A DNA stretch of 64,000 bases from Comamonadaceae bacterium PBBC1 (GTDB lineage Bacteria > Pseudomonadota > Gammaproteobacteria > Burkholderiales > Burkholderiaceae_C). The stretch lies in NCBI GenBank assembly GCA_002256145.1, contig NKIP01000004.1, positions 62,001 to 126,000 of the forward strand, read 5' to 3'. Position 1 is the first letter of the stretch, and every line of letters begins with the position of its first letter. The notes below the pieces were generated by a model. The model ran no database searches. It had not been told where the DNA came from and saw only the letters and a list, made by a program, of their open reading frames with translations. A program made the translations under genes and the position numbers. Positions 54,192 to 62,323 of this stretch are shown here, in pieces.

Positions 54192-55031
54192 ATGAGCCCG
54201 CAAGACTACGTCCAGCAAAAAGCCGCCGCCTCGGGCAGCAGCTTCTATTACGCCTTTTTGTTTTTGCCCCCCGAGCGGCGTGCGGCCATCACCGCGTTTT
54301 ATGCGTTTTGCCGCGAAGTGGACGACGTGGTCGATGAAATCAAAGACCCCAGCGTGGCCGCCACCAAACTCGCTTGGTGGCAAAAAGAAGTGCAACAAGC
54401 CTACGCAGGCCAGCCCAGCCACCCCGTCATGCACGCCCTCATGCCCCTGGCCCCCACCTTCGGCATCGAAAGCCACCACCTCATGGCCGTGATCGAAGGC
54501 TGCCAGATGGACCTGAACCAAACCCGCTACCTGGACTTTGCGGGCCTGACGAAATACTGCCATCTGGTGGCCGGTGTGGTGGGCGAAGTCGCCGCCCGCA
54601 TCTTTGGCCAGACCGACGAATCCACCACAGCCTACGCCCACAAGCTGGGCCTGGCCTTTCAGATGACCAACATCATCCGCGACGTGGGCGAAGACGCCCT
54701 GCGCGGGCGCATCTACCTGCCGCTGGACGAGCAACAACGCTTTGGCGTCAAAGCCCAAGACCTGATGCAGCGCGACTATTCAGACCGCTTCACCGCCCTG
54801 ATGAAGTTCCAGACCGACCGCGCCCACGCCCTGTACGACGAAGCCCTGGCCCTGCTGCCCGCAGCCGACCGCCGCGCCCAAAAACCCGGCCTCATGATGG
54901 CCAGCATCTACCGCACCTTGCTGCGCGAAATCGAAGCCTCGGGCTTTCAAGTGCTGCACCAGCGCATCGCGCTCACGCCGCTGCGCAAGCTGTGGCTGGC
55001 GTGGAAGATGCAGGCGCTGGGGCGGTTTTGA
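54192..55031 (+). CDS. hpnD: HpnD-like presqualene diphosphate synthase
   Basis: A 279-residue family member. The opening MSPQDYVQQKAAASGSSFYY, YAFLFLPPERRAAITAFYAF, FCREVDDVVDEIKDP (first Asp-rich motif), and LGLAFQMTNIIRDVGEDALR (second) match HpnD. The family condenses two farnesyl diphosphates to presqualene diphosphate. The C-terminus ends RIALTPLRKLWLAWKMQALG plus two residues. Start ATG 54192 was preferred over a longer reading. Its last 68 bases are imperfectly repeated at 55459-55526, beyond an orphan HTH gene. Confidence 0.88.
   Translation: MSPQDYVQQKAAASGSSFYYAFLFLPPERRAAITAFYAFCREVDDVVDEIKDPSVAATKLAWWQKEVQQAYAGQPSHPVMHALMPLAPTFGIESHHLMAVIEGCQMDLNQTRYLDFAGLTKYCHLVAGVVGEVAARIFGQTDESTTAYAHKLGLAFQMTNIIRDVGEDALRGRIYLPLDEQQRFGVKAQDLMQRDYSDRFTALMKFQTDRAHALYDEALALLPAADRRAQKPGLMMASIYRTLLREIEASGFQVLHQRIALTPLRKLWLAWKMQALGRF
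54964..55031 (+). repeat. Direct repeat copy A: 3' end of hpnD
   Basis: This 68-base stretch, ending at the hpnD stop, is matched by 55459-55526: 54 of the first 57 bases are identical, then 7 of 11, including a TGA in the same frame. The period is 495 bases. Confidence 0.85.
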
Positions 55032-55079
55032 GGTGCTCAGCGCTAAGGGCGTGCACGGCATGACGTCTCAGCAAGAACG

Positions 55080-55307
55080 TCAGACGCCAGCCTCTGGCAA
55101 TCCAGTGATATAGATCTCGCCACCCAGTGCGTGCAGGACGCGTAACACTTGTGCCAGTCGCACCGTGGGTTTGCCCGCCTCCAGCTCCACGACAAAGCGC
55201 ACACCGACCCCTGCCGCCAAGGCCAACTGAGGCTGCGTGAGCGCGAGCTGCTTGCGGGCGGCGCGGATGGCCTCACCCAATTGCTGTGGTGTTTGAATGC
55301 TGGTCAT
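55080..55307 (-). CDS. HipB-like XRE-family regulator (orphan)
   Basis: A 75-residue helix-turn-helix protein starting MTSIQTPQQLGEAIRAARKQ with LALTQPQLALAAGVGVRFVV (helix-turn-helix, about 22-41), EAGKPTVRLAQVLRVLHALG, and end. It resembles the HipB antitoxin/Cro group. No HipA toxin gene lies in the 48 bases to hpnD or nearby, so it is an orphan or a remnant. The start ATG 55307 sits 9 bases from the first of three palindromes (see below), the classic arrangement for autorepression by HipB. The cassette lies between the two hpnD 3'-end copies, on the opposite strand to hpnD. Confidence 0.85.
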   Translation of the reverse strand: MTSIQTPQQLGEAIRAARKQLALTQPQLALAAGVGVRFVVELEAGKPTVRLAQVLRVLHALGGEIYITGLPEAGV

Positions 55308-55315
55308 GGCTTGGT

Positions 55316-55434
55316 AAATTTCCCGTTCAGGAAATTTTGTACCAGAACCCACTTCAAGACCAGGTGCATTTCCCAAACGGGAAATTTTTTGTATTTCAAG
55401 CGCATGGGGCTCAATCATTTCCCGTACGGGAAAT
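55316..55434. promoter_or_regulatory. Three palindromic operators upstream of the HipB-like gene
   Basis: Three inverted repeats of the same type lie at 55316-55337 (AAATTTCC arms), 55368-55385 (ATTTCCC/GGGAAAT) and 55417-55434 (perfect 18-base ATTTCCCGTACGGGAAAT). Their centres are 49-50 bases apart, so they are regularly spaced. They are the likely binding sites of the HipB-like protein, which starts 9 bases from the first. This region also holds the promoter of that gene. Confidence 0.8.
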
Positions 55435-55458
55435 CAACCTGTCACTCGACGACGGCAG

Positions 55459-55526
55459 GCATCGCGCTCACGCTGCTGCGCAAGCTGTGGCTGGCTTCGA
55501 AGATGCAGGCGCTGGTGTGGCTCTGA
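55459..55526 (+). repeat. Direct repeat copy B: duplicated hpnD 3' end
   Basis: Partner of 54964-55031, here without the rest of hpnD. Translated in the matching frame it reads RKLWLASKMQALVWL, close to the hpnD C-terminus (RKLWLAWKMQALGRF). It marks the far boundary of the HipB-like cassette. Confidence 0.85.
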
Positions 55527-55567
55527 ACATCCCCTATTGAGCTATGTTGCGATAAAAATTTAATACA

Positions 55568-55589
55568 AAACAATAAATTTTTATTGTTT
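55568..55589. promoter_or_regulatory. AT-rich palindrome before the DUF2975/HTH pair
   Basis: Ten-base arms AAACAATAAA and TTTATTGTTT with a 2-base spacer, in an AT-rich stretch 50 bases upstream of the DUF2975 gene. It could be an operator for the HTH protein encoded two genes on; that is inference. Confidence 0.45.
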
Positions 55590-55638
55590 AAATTTTAATT
55601 TTGAGTTCCAATGAACTCCTTTCCAAAGGAGGCACGAC

Positions 55639-56205
55639 ATGTACTCACCCACATCACTCACTTCGACCCACCACGCTGATCTGCGCCGCAAAGTCATTGC
55701 AGTGATCTGGACGCTGCGCGGGTTGGCCGGCATCTACATATTCTGGGTGCTTCTGCACATTCTTCGCCCTTTGCGGGACACCCCAGAATTTCTGCGCAAG
55801 GTGGGCAGTTACTGGCAACGCGACCTGAACTCTGGTGCGAGTTGGCAAATCTGGAGCGCGGTGGGCCTCAACCTGAGCCTCTGGCTGATGTTGTTGGCCG
55901 CTGTCATTTGCTTGTGGCGCGCCACACGGCATCTGCTTTGCGACATGGGGCTGAGCCCCATCACCAGCTCCTGGCTTCAACGCGGTGCCTGGGCAGGACT
56001 GAGCAGCGCCGTGCTGGGCATCTTGACCCGCCCATTGTGGAGCTACCTTGTCACTCTGCACCTGCCCGTTGACTCTCAACTGTGGACATGGGAGATGTAC
56101 CCCAGCGACCTCTTGGGCTTGCTCATGTGCGGCGTCCTGCTCATGCTCGCTTACCTCATGGCCTGGGTGTCGGAAATCGCCGAAGAAAACAAGGCGTTTG
56201 TCTGA
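55639..56205 (+). CDS. DUF2975-type membrane protein
   Basis: A 188-residue membrane protein with four predicted spans: about 20-45 (VIAVIWTLRGLAGIYIFWVL), 75-95 (GLNLSLWLMLLAAVICLW), 113-135 and 160-180 (LLGLLMCGVLLMLAYLMAWV). It ends VSEIAEENKAFV, the conserved tail of DUF2975 proteins. A strong ribosome site AAAGGAGG precedes the ATG. Its stop overlaps the HTH gene start by one base, a coupling often seen for DUF2975 with a YozG-like regulator. Function unknown, possibly a signal-responsive membrane partner of the HTH protein. Confidence 0.85.
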   Translation: MYSPTSLTSTHHADLRRKVIAVIWTLRGLAGIYIFWVLLHILRPLRDTPEFLRKVGSYWQRDLNSGASWQIWSAVGLNLSLWLMLLAAVICLWRATRHLLCDMGLSPITSSWLQRGAWAGLSSAVLGILTRPLWSYLVTLHLPVDSQLWTWEMYPSDLLGLLMCGVLLMLAYLMAWVSEIAEENKAFV

Positions 56206-56426
56206 TGCCCATCGTCGTGCAACTCGACCTGATGCTGGCCCGCCGCAAGATGCGATCACGCGACCTGGCCGCCGCCGTCGGCATCACCGAAGTCAACATC
56301 TCCCTGCTCAAGTCCGGCAAGGTCAAAGGCGTTCGCTTTGACACGCTCGAGCGCATCTGCGAAGTCTTGCAATGCCAGCCGGGGGATTTGTTGGTTTGCG
56401 AACCCTACCCCCCAGAGTCCACATGA
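56205..56426 (+). CDS. YozG-like XRE helix-turn-helix regulator
   Basis: A 73-residue Cro/CI-type protein starting MPIVVQLDLMLARRKMRSRD with HTH LAAAVGITEVNISLLKSGKV (about 21-40) and FDTLERICEVLQCQPGDLLV. It is the usual small regulator found with DUF2975 proteins. ATG overlaps the DUF2975 stop (TGATG). It may bind the AT-rich palindrome at 55568-55589. Its own TGA overlaps the next small ORF's ATG by 4 bases. Confidence 0.88.
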   Translation: MPIVVQLDLMLARRKMRSRDLAAAVGITEVNISLLKSGKVKGVRFDTLERICEVLQCQPGDLLVCEPYPPEST

Positions 56427-56670
56427 TCCGAATTCGCAGACTCAAGCAGGACCGAGTGCGCTCAGGCATGGCCCGCGCCGAAGCGGGCTTCCGCACGGCC
56501 TACGGCAGCGTCAGCGCACGCCCCATCGTGCAAGTCTGCATCACCGACGGCTGGCCCAAGTGGGCAGCCCAGGCTTGCTGCACGTCATTGAGCGGATGAA
56601 CGAGGGCGCGTACTTTGAAGCCGCCTTCATCCCTCCAGCACAACAACCATGCCCCCCCTGTCCACCCTGA
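56423..56670 (+). pseudogene. Possible small gene with a frameshift (unrecognised)
   Basis: ATG 56423 overlaps the previous TGA by 4 bases and opens a 58-codon frame beginning MIRIRRLKQDRVRSGMARAE. The frame ends at 56599. If the frame is shifted once near 56562, the reading continues as SPGLLHVIERMNEGAYFEAA to a stop at 56670. The smooth change suggests one gene of about 80 codons with a single-base change. I recognise no family and the frameshift is tentative; the next gene start at 56649 overlaps this extended reading. It may also be non-coding. Confidence 0.3.
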
Positions 56671-58655
56671 CCCGCCATACAGCCATGCGCCTCACCCCCT
56701 TGTCCATCTGCACCCGTCTGACACGCTGGAGCCTGATCGCCTTGATCACGGCGCTGGCCGCTTGCGCCAGCGTGCCCACGCCGTCCAGCAACGCCGCCCC
56801 TGCCTTGATCCCCGTGCGGGATCTGGTGGCCGACTGGGACGGCTCCGGGGCTTATCAAATTTCACCCGATGGCCAGCGCCTGATGTGGTCGGCGCGCTTG
56901 GGCCTGGGGCCTGGGCTGTTTGTCAAAAACCTGAAAACAGCTGAGGTCAAGAGCTACAAAATTTCAGGCGGTGGCGTCTGGGCACGCGACAGCCGCCACA
57001 TCTTGCTGCAGATTTCCGACCAAGCTGACGAAAATACCCACGTCTGGATGCTCGACACCGACCAACTCCAACTGGCTGCCCGAGACCTGACCCCGTTTGC
57101 CGGATCCCGCTCATACATCCTGCGCACCTTGCCCTACAGCAGCGACCTGATCATTGCCAGCAATCGGCGTGACCCCAAATTCGACGACGTGTACCGCTAC
57201 AGCATGACCACCGGCAAACTCAAATTGTTGGCCACCAATCCCGGCCATGTGGGCACATGGCTGGTCAACGATGACGGCGAGGTGATCGGTCGTGCCCGGC
57301 TTGAGGACGCGACATGGGTTTTCGAAACCCCGGTGGACACCGCCCAACAGGCCTGGAGCCGCCGCTTTGAAGTCAGTTACTTTGACACCCTGACCCCTGT
57401 GGCCCCCAGCGCCACACCCGGCCACTGGTGGGCCATGTCCAACCGGGGGCGCGACAAACTGGCGCTGGTCGAGATCAACTTGCACGATGGTGCCGAGCGC
57501 GTCGAACACGCCGATGCCCGCGTGGACTTGGTCGGTGTCATCTGGAGTCGCCTGCAAAGCCGTCCCTTGGCGGTGGTGTCCGATCCCGACACCCAGCAAT
57601 GGCAAGTCTTTGATCCCACACTCGCCCAAGCCCTGCAAAACCTCAAAGGCCAAACCGATGCCCGGGTCAGCATCAACAACCGGAGCGACGACGAACGCTG
57701 GATGAGCGCCACCGTGACCCGCCACAACGGCGGCGAGCATGTGCTCTACGACCTGCAAACGCAGTCTTTTGAGGTGCTGGCCCAACTGGGCAGCAGCCGC
57801 ATGAACGCCACTGCGCCCCTTGCATCGCAACAGCCCGTCACCTTCAAAAGTGGCGATGGCCTGGACGTGCATGGCTACCTGAGCTTGCCGCCGGGCGTGG
57901 CCAAGCCCTACCCCACGGTGGTCTACGTGCATGGCGGTCCGTGGAGGCGGGATGTGCATCAAAGCAACGACCCGATGTTGTCCTTTCTGACCAACCGGGG
58001 CTATGCCGTGCTGCAAGTCAACTACCGGGGCTCCAGCGGGTATGGCAAAGCCTTCATGAACGCGGGTCAAGGTGAATTTGCAGGCAAGATGCACAGCGAC
58101 CTGACCGATGCCGTCGATACCCTGGTGGCCCAAGGCGTCGTGGACCCGAAACGCGTGGCCATCAGCGGTGCCAGTTATGGCGGCTACGCCAGCCTGGTGG
58201 GCATGACACACACACCAGGGCGATTCCGCTGCGCCATCAGCCATGTGGGCGTGACCGACTTGGCCGCCCTGCTGAACGACGCGCCGCCTTATTGGGAGTT
58301 GGGCAAACCCCTCTGGATTCGCTATGTGGGCGACCCCGCCGACCCCGCCCAACGGGCTGCCATGCAAGAGCGCTCACCGCTTTTCAAAGCCGACCGCGTA
58401 CAAGGCCCGATTTTGCTGATGCACGGCGAGCACGACCCCCGCGTCAAAGTCAGCCAGTCGCTGCAAATGGCCGAGGCCTTGCGGGCGAACGGCAAGCCGG
58501 TAGAACTGGCCTTGTTCGACAAAGCCGGACATGGCTTTCACAGGTGGCAGGACAACATGGTTGCTTACCGCAAAACCGAAGACTTTCTGGCCGGTTGCCT
58601 GGGCGGTCGCACGGGCGGGTTTGACTTTTTTGAGCTGGGGGCGAAGTTGTTTTGA
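56649..58655 (+). CDS. S9-family (prolyl oligopeptidase-like) peptidase, probable lipoprotein
   Basis: A 668-residue serine peptidase. A second ATG at 56685 gives the cleaner signal MRLTPLSICTRLTRWSLIAL ending in lipobox LAAC, so the true start may be there. Residues 60-390 form a beta-propeller; residues 400-668 are the alpha/beta hydrolase domain with TVVYVHGGPWRRDVHQSND, nucleophile AISGASYGGYASL (Ser near 509), LLMHGEHDPRVKVSQS (Asp) and DKAGHGFHRWQDNM (His). It should act on peptides or acylated substrates in the periplasm or outer membrane. Confidence 0.92.
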   Translation: MPPLSTLTRHTAMRLTPLSICTRLTRWSLIALITALAACASVPTPSSNAAPALIPVRDLVADWDGSGAYQISPDGQRLMWSARLGLGPGLFVKNLKTAEVKSYKISGGGVWARDSRHILLQISDQADENTHVWMLDTDQLQLAARDLTPFAGSRSYILRTLPYSSDLIIASNRRDPKFDDVYRYSMTTGKLKLLATNPGHVGTWLVNDDGEVIGRARLEDATWVFETPVDTAQQAWSRRFEVSYFDTLTPVAPSATPGHWWAMSNRGRDKLALVEINLHDGAERVEHADARVDLVGVIWSRLQSRPLAVVSDPDTQQWQVFDPTLAQALQNLKGQTDARVSINNRSDDERWMSATVTRHNGGEHVLYDLQTQSFEVLAQLGSSRMNATAPLASQQPVTFKSGDGLDVHGYLSLPPGVAKPYPTVVYVHGGPWRRDVHQSNDPMLSFLTNRGYAVLQVNYRGSSGYGKAFMNAGQGEFAGKMHSDLTDAVDTLVAQGVVDPKRVAISGASYGGYASLVGMTHTPGRFRCAISHVGVTDLAALLNDAPPYWELGKPLWIRYVGDPADPAQRAAMQERSPLFKADRVQGPILLMHGEHDPRVKVSQSLQMAEALRANGKPVELALFDKAGHGFHRWQDNMVAYRKTEDFLAGCLGGRTGGFDFFELGAKLF

Positions 58656-58694
58656 CAAGCCTGTCACCTGCCCTGCGCCATCACACGCATTCTC

Positions 58695-59288
58695 TCACCA
58701 GATGCGGGTGAATTGCGGCACCTCGGGGCGCGGCTTGAAGGGTTTGCGTGAGCTGACCGTGCCCACGCTCAGGCAACAAATGGCGTGCTCTGAAGCACCC
58801 AGCCCCAGACCGGCTCTGAATGAATCTGCCTTGAGCGCCTTTCCACTCGTCAAGCCCGAGCCATAGCCCATGGCGTGCGCCAACAACATCATGTTTTGCA
58901 CAGCGCAGCCCGCGCTCATCACACGCTCGTGCAGGTCGATGTCGGCAGAGCCTTTGGCTTCATCCACGATCAGCAGCATCAGCAAAGGTGCCCGCAGGGC
59001 CTTGTCGCGTGCCTGCGCCAGCTGATCGTTGGAGGCGCTGGCATCGCGCTCCAGCAAGGCCGCAGCAAACAGCTCGCCCAGTTCGGCCCTTTTGTGCGCG
59101 GGAATGATCAAAAAACGCCAGGGGTTGATGAGGTCGTGGTCGGGCGCGGCAGCGGCAGCTTGGAACAACTGCTCAAGTTCGGCCGCATCCGGCCCCGGGT
59201 CTACCAGCCGCTTGGGCAAAACGGTCTGGCGAGAAGCGATCCATTGGCTGGCCAGCCGTGTGGCGCTTTGTTTTTCGGATTCACTCAT
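58695..59288 (-). CDS. Nitroreductase-family protein (YdjA-like)
   Basis: A 197-residue FMN reductase starting MSESEKQSATRLASQWIASR. Conserved parts are LFQAAAAAPDHDLINPWRFL (about 43-62), RVMSAGCAVQNMMLLAHAMG and GYGSGLTSGKALKADSFRAG. It is shorter than the 223-residue nitroreductase at 26630 and closer to YdjA. ATG 59288 was chosen as the family start; the longer reading adds four residues. Substrate unknown. Transcribed away from the S9 gene's end. Confidence 0.88.
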   Translation of the reverse strand: MSESEKQSATRLASQWIASRQTVLPKRLVDPGPDAAELEQLFQAAAAAPDHDLINPWRFLIIPAHKRAELGELFAAALLERDASASNDQLAQARDKALRAPLLMLLIVDEAKGSADIDLHERVMSAGCAVQNMMLLAHAMGYGSGLTSGKALKADSFRAGLGLGASEHAICCLSVGTVSSRKPFKPRPEVPQFTRIW

Positions 59289-59369
59289 GTGGCATCCCAA
59301 CTTGCGGCTTGCGCCAAGTCCATCGTTTCATCATGCATGACCGATACACCCGCACATCGCCCCCGCCCC

Positions 59370-60020
59370 TCACTTCAGCGCACGGGCTTGCTTGTGGGCG
59401 GGGCGCTCCACACAGGCATGCAGCCAGGCGGAAACGGCTGGGTACTGCGCCAACAAATCCCCGGCTGGACGCACCCAGCTGACCACACTGGCCACGCACA
59501 CGTCGGCCACGGTGAAGCGGTTGTCGGCCAGATAAGCCTGACCTTGGGCATTTTGAGCTTGCAGATGCTTTTCCAGCACGGCCAAGGGCACTTTCAGGCG
59601 GCTTTCCGCGCGGTCGGCCAACTCGGGTTTGCGCTGATCGGCGGGCATGGCCATGCGGTGCATGAGCACCGTGAGCGCGTCACTCTCCAGCTCGGACACT
59701 GTCCAAAAGCTCCAGCGCAGGGCCTCGGCCTCTTCGCGGGGCGTGGCGGGCGTGATCGTTTGGCCGTCAGCCTTGCCATGCACACGGGCGATGTACAGGG
59801 CGCAGGCCATGCTTTCCCACACGGTGACCGAGCCTTCGGGGCGCTCATCCACCACAGCCGGAATGTGCCCGTTCGGGTTGATGGCCAAAAACTCGGGCGT
59901 GCGCGTGGCACCGCCCTGGTAAGGCGTAGCGATGTGCTCAAACGGCACGCCTAACTCCAGCGCGGCCCACAAAGGGCGTGCGGCGCGGGATGCGCCAATG
60001 CCGTAAATCTTCAATGTCAT
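59370..60020 (-). CDS. Glutathione S-transferase family protein
   Basis: A 216-residue GST. N-terminal motifs: MTLKIYGIGASRAARPLWAA and EFLAINPNGHIPAVVDERPE (about 48-67), then TVWESMACALYIARVHGKAD; C-terminal domain: AYLADNRFTVADVCVASVVS. Fits the general GST/glyoxalase-like group (MauG- or maleylacetoacetate-like types are possible). ATG 60020 follows AGGAGGAAACTGAC, a good ribosome site. The hairpin-repeat array starts 37 bases upstream of the start. Confidence 0.9.
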   Translation of the reverse strand: MTLKIYGIGASRAARPLWAALELGVPFEHIATPYQGGATRTPEFLAINPNGHIPAVVDERPEGSVTVWESMACALYIARVHGKADGQTITPATPREEAEALRWSFWTVSELESDALTVLMHRMAMPADQRKPELADRAESRLKVPLAVLEKHLQAQNAQGQAYLADNRFTVADVCVASVVSWVRPAGDLLAQYPAVSAWLHACVERPAHKQARALK

Positions 60021-60056
60021 GTCAGTTTCCTCCTGTTCAAATAGCGCAGCTTCCAT

Positions 60057-60350
60057 GTCGGGGCCGAAGCCATCGACCTACAAATACCGCTTCTCCGTAG
60101 GTCGGTAGCTTCAGCTCCGACATTGTTCGCTCCAGCACAAGTCAAGTCGGGGCCGAAGCCGCCGACACGCAAATACCGCTTCTCCGTAGGTCGGTAGCTT
60201 CAGCTCCGACATTGTTCGCTCCAGCACAAACCCAAGTCGGGGCCGAAGCCATCGACCTACAAATACCGCTTCTCCGTAGGTCGGTAGCTTCAGCTCCGAC
60301 ATTGTTCGCTCCAGCACAAACCCAAGTCGGGGCTGAAGCCACCGACCTAC
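60057..60350. repeat. Tandem array of about 90-bp hairpin repeats
   Basis: Three full units begin at 60057, 60146 and 60236 (periods 89 and 90 bases), and a fourth partial unit begins at 60326. Each unit pairs a GTCGGGGCCGAAGCC-type arm with a later GGTAGCTTCAGCTCCGAC arm around CTACAAATACC, so each can form a long stem. Units 1 and 3 are almost identical; unit 2 differs in a few bases. The last copy overlaps the stop codon of the HAD gene (60347-60349). The dispersed motif GTAGGTCGGTAGCTTCAGC resembles REP-like intergenic repeats of Burkholderiales. Confidence 0.88.
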
Positions 60351-61054
60351 AAGGCGTATTCGGGCCAACTGGCGCACAGCGCGTGCAAGTCTCGCACCTC
60401 CAGGTGCGGCCGGGTGTCGCCATGAGTCCACTCGTGGCCTTCGCGGTTGAGCCAAGCCACCTGCATGCCGGCAGCCAAAGCGCCCACGCAGTCGGCATGC
60501 GCATCGTCGCCAATGTGCAGCACCTCGTGCGGTGCCACACCTGCAGCCTCGGCACCGGCCACAAAAATGCGCAAGTCCGGCTTGGCCACGCCCAGCGACT
60601 GGGCGCTCACGCTGGCGTGAAAGTGATGGCCAATGCCCACGCGGTGCACATCGGCGTTGCCATTGGACAGCGCGACCACCGGGTAACGCTGGCTCCAAAA
60701 GGCCAAGGCGGGCAGCGCATCGTCAAACAAGTCCACCCGCTGGCGTTCGGCAAAAAAGGCCTCAAACGCAGGCTCGGCCAGGTGCACCGGGTCACCGGCT
60801 TGCTGCAACAAGGCGCGAATCGACTGCAAGCGTAAAAACGACAAATCATGCGCCCGGTCGGCGTGGCGGGCGTTGATCTCGGCGCGAACGGCTTTTTTGA
60901 GCTCGGCATCGGCCGACAGCGCCGCCGTGCTGGGCGCATGTGCGGTCAGCCATGCGGTCAACACGGCCTCGGCCCGGCCAATGGTGGGCCAGACGGGCCA
61001 CAAAGTGTCGTCCAGATCGAGGGTAATGGCTTTGATTCGAGGAATGTCAATCAT
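60347..61054 (-). CDS. HAD-superfamily hydrolase
   Basis: A 235-residue phosphatase-like protein. Motif I is KAITLDLDDTLWPVWPTIG (Asp near 11 and 13), motif II VVALSNGNADVH, motif III KPDLRIFVAGAEAAG (Lys) and motif IV LHIGDDAHADCVGAL. The cap is the small helical type I cap (residues 20-95). Substrate unknown; the ALSNGN and HIGDD pattern is seen in HAD phosphatases of the YjjG/2-haloacid group. ATG 61054 was preferred. The stop codon lies inside the last hairpin repeat, and the start is divergent from hemH with a 20-base gap. Confidence 0.87.
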   Translation of the reverse strand: MIDIPRIKAITLDLDDTLWPVWPTIGRAEAVLTAWLTAHAPSTAALSADAELKKAVRAEINARHADRAHDLSFLRLQSIRALLQQAGDPVHLAEPAFEAFFAERQRVDLFDDALPALAFWSQRYPVVALSNGNADVHRVGIGHHFHASVSAQSLGVAKPDLRIFVAGAEAAGVAPHEVLHIGDDAHADCVGALAAGMQVAWLNREGHEWTHGDTRPHLEVRDLHALCASWPEYAL

Positions 61055-61074
61055 GGTGAGGGAGAATACCCCAC

Positions 61075-62163
61075 ATGGCATTTCAAAAAGAACCCTCCTT
61101 CCAGCATGGTCAAGCCGCCAAAACGGCCGTCTTGTACTGCAACCTCGGCACCCCCAGTGCCCCCACCGCCCCTGCCCTGCGCAAATACCTGGCCGAGTTT
61201 TTGGGCGACAGCCGCGTGGTGGAGATCCCCAAGCCCATCTGGTGGCTGATCCTGCACGGCATCATCTTGCGCGTGCGCCCCAAAAAGTCGGCCGCCAAAT
61301 ACGCCAGCATTTGGACCGAAGGCGGCTCGCCGCTCAAAGTGTTCACCGAACAACAAGCCCATTCGCTGGGCACCGCGCTGCAAGAGCGCGGCCACAGCGT
61401 ATCGGTGCGCTACGCCATGCGTTACGGCCAGCCGTCCATCCCCGAACAGCTGAACGCCCTCAAGGCAGAAGGTGTGCAGCGTGTGCTGATCGTGCCCGCC
61501 TACCCGCAGTACAGCGGCACCACCACCGCCAGCGTGTTCGACGCCGTTTACCGCTGGGGCCTGAAAACCCGGCTGGTGCCCGAGATGCGCTTTGTCAACC
61601 GCTACCACGACGACCCGCGCTACATTGCCGCGCTGGCGCGCACGGTGCGTGAACACTGGGCGGCCAACGGCCAGGCCGAAAAGTTGGTGATGAGCTTTCA
61701 CGGCGTGCCCGAGCGCACCTTGCAACTGGGCGACCCCTACCACTGCGAATGCATGAAAACCGGCCGCCTGCTGGCCGAAGCACTGGGCCTGTCCAAAGAC
61801 CAATACAAGCTCACTTTCCAGTCGCGCTTTGGCAAAGCCAAGTGGCTGGAGCCCTACACCGAACCCACGCTGGTGGCCATGGCGCAGCAAGGCGTGAAAA
61901 AGGTCGACGTGATCTGCCCGGGCTTTACCAGCGACTGCCTGGAAACGCTGGAAGAAATCCAGCAAGAAGCGCAAGAAGCCTTCCTGCATGCAGGCGGAGA
62001 AAGTTTCAGCTACATCTCCTGCCTGAACAACCACGCCCAGTGGATTGAGGCTTTGGCCGACATCAGCCTGGGGCACATGCAGGGCTGGGATTTGTCAGCG
62101 CCGGATGCCAAGGCGCTGGCCGCCAGCCGGGAGCGGGCTTTGGCGCATGGGGCGAAAACTTAA
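61075..62163 (+). CDS. hemH: Ferrochelatase
   Basis: A 362-residue ferrochelatase that inserts Fe2+ into protoporphyrin IX, the last step of haem b synthesis. It starts MAFQKEPSFQHGQAAKTAVL and has YCNLGTPSAPTAPALRKYLA, the catalytic His in LVMSFHGVPERTLQLGD (near 212), YKLTFQSRFGKAKWLEPYTE (Glu region) and VICPGFTSDCLETLEEIQQE. The HxxG/SFHG and GFTSDCLETLEE motifs are diagnostic. It is divergent from the HAD gene with almost no intergenic space, so their promoters overlap the neighbours' 5' ends. Confidence 0.96.
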   Translation: MAFQKEPSFQHGQAAKTAVLYCNLGTPSAPTAPALRKYLAEFLGDSRVVEIPKPIWWLILHGIILRVRPKKSAAKYASIWTEGGSPLKVFTEQQAHSLGTALQERGHSVSVRYAMRYGQPSIPEQLNALKAEGVQRVLIVPAYPQYSGTTTASVFDAVYRWGLKTRLVPEMRFVNRYHDDPRYIAALARTVREHWAANGQAEKLVMSFHGVPERTLQLGDPYHCECMKTGRLLAEALGLSKDQYKLTFQSRFGKAKWLEPYTEPTLVAMAQQGVKKVDVICPGFTSDCLETLEEIQQEAQEAFLHAGGESFSYISCLNNHAQWIEALADISLGHMQGWDLSAPDAKALAASRERALAHGAKT

Positions 62164-62323
62164 GGGATAGATTTTTTGGAGGGGCCTCACGGTGAGGGCT
62201 CCTGCAAACACCATATATCCGCACCACCGACAAAACATAAATGGGTCAGCACACCCAAACCGACACACCCTGTCGCAGATGATTTTTAGAATTTCCTGGT
62301 CACACCGCACCCAGGAAATTCAC

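Noticed and set aside
55149..55526. Plus-strand ORF spanning the HipB region
   Set aside because: Its tail is the duplicated hpnD end and the front is antisense to the HTH gene; no ribosome site.
60057..60350. CRISPR array
   Set aside because: Units are 89-90 bases without unique spacers, each has internal dyad symmetry, and no cas genes are present.
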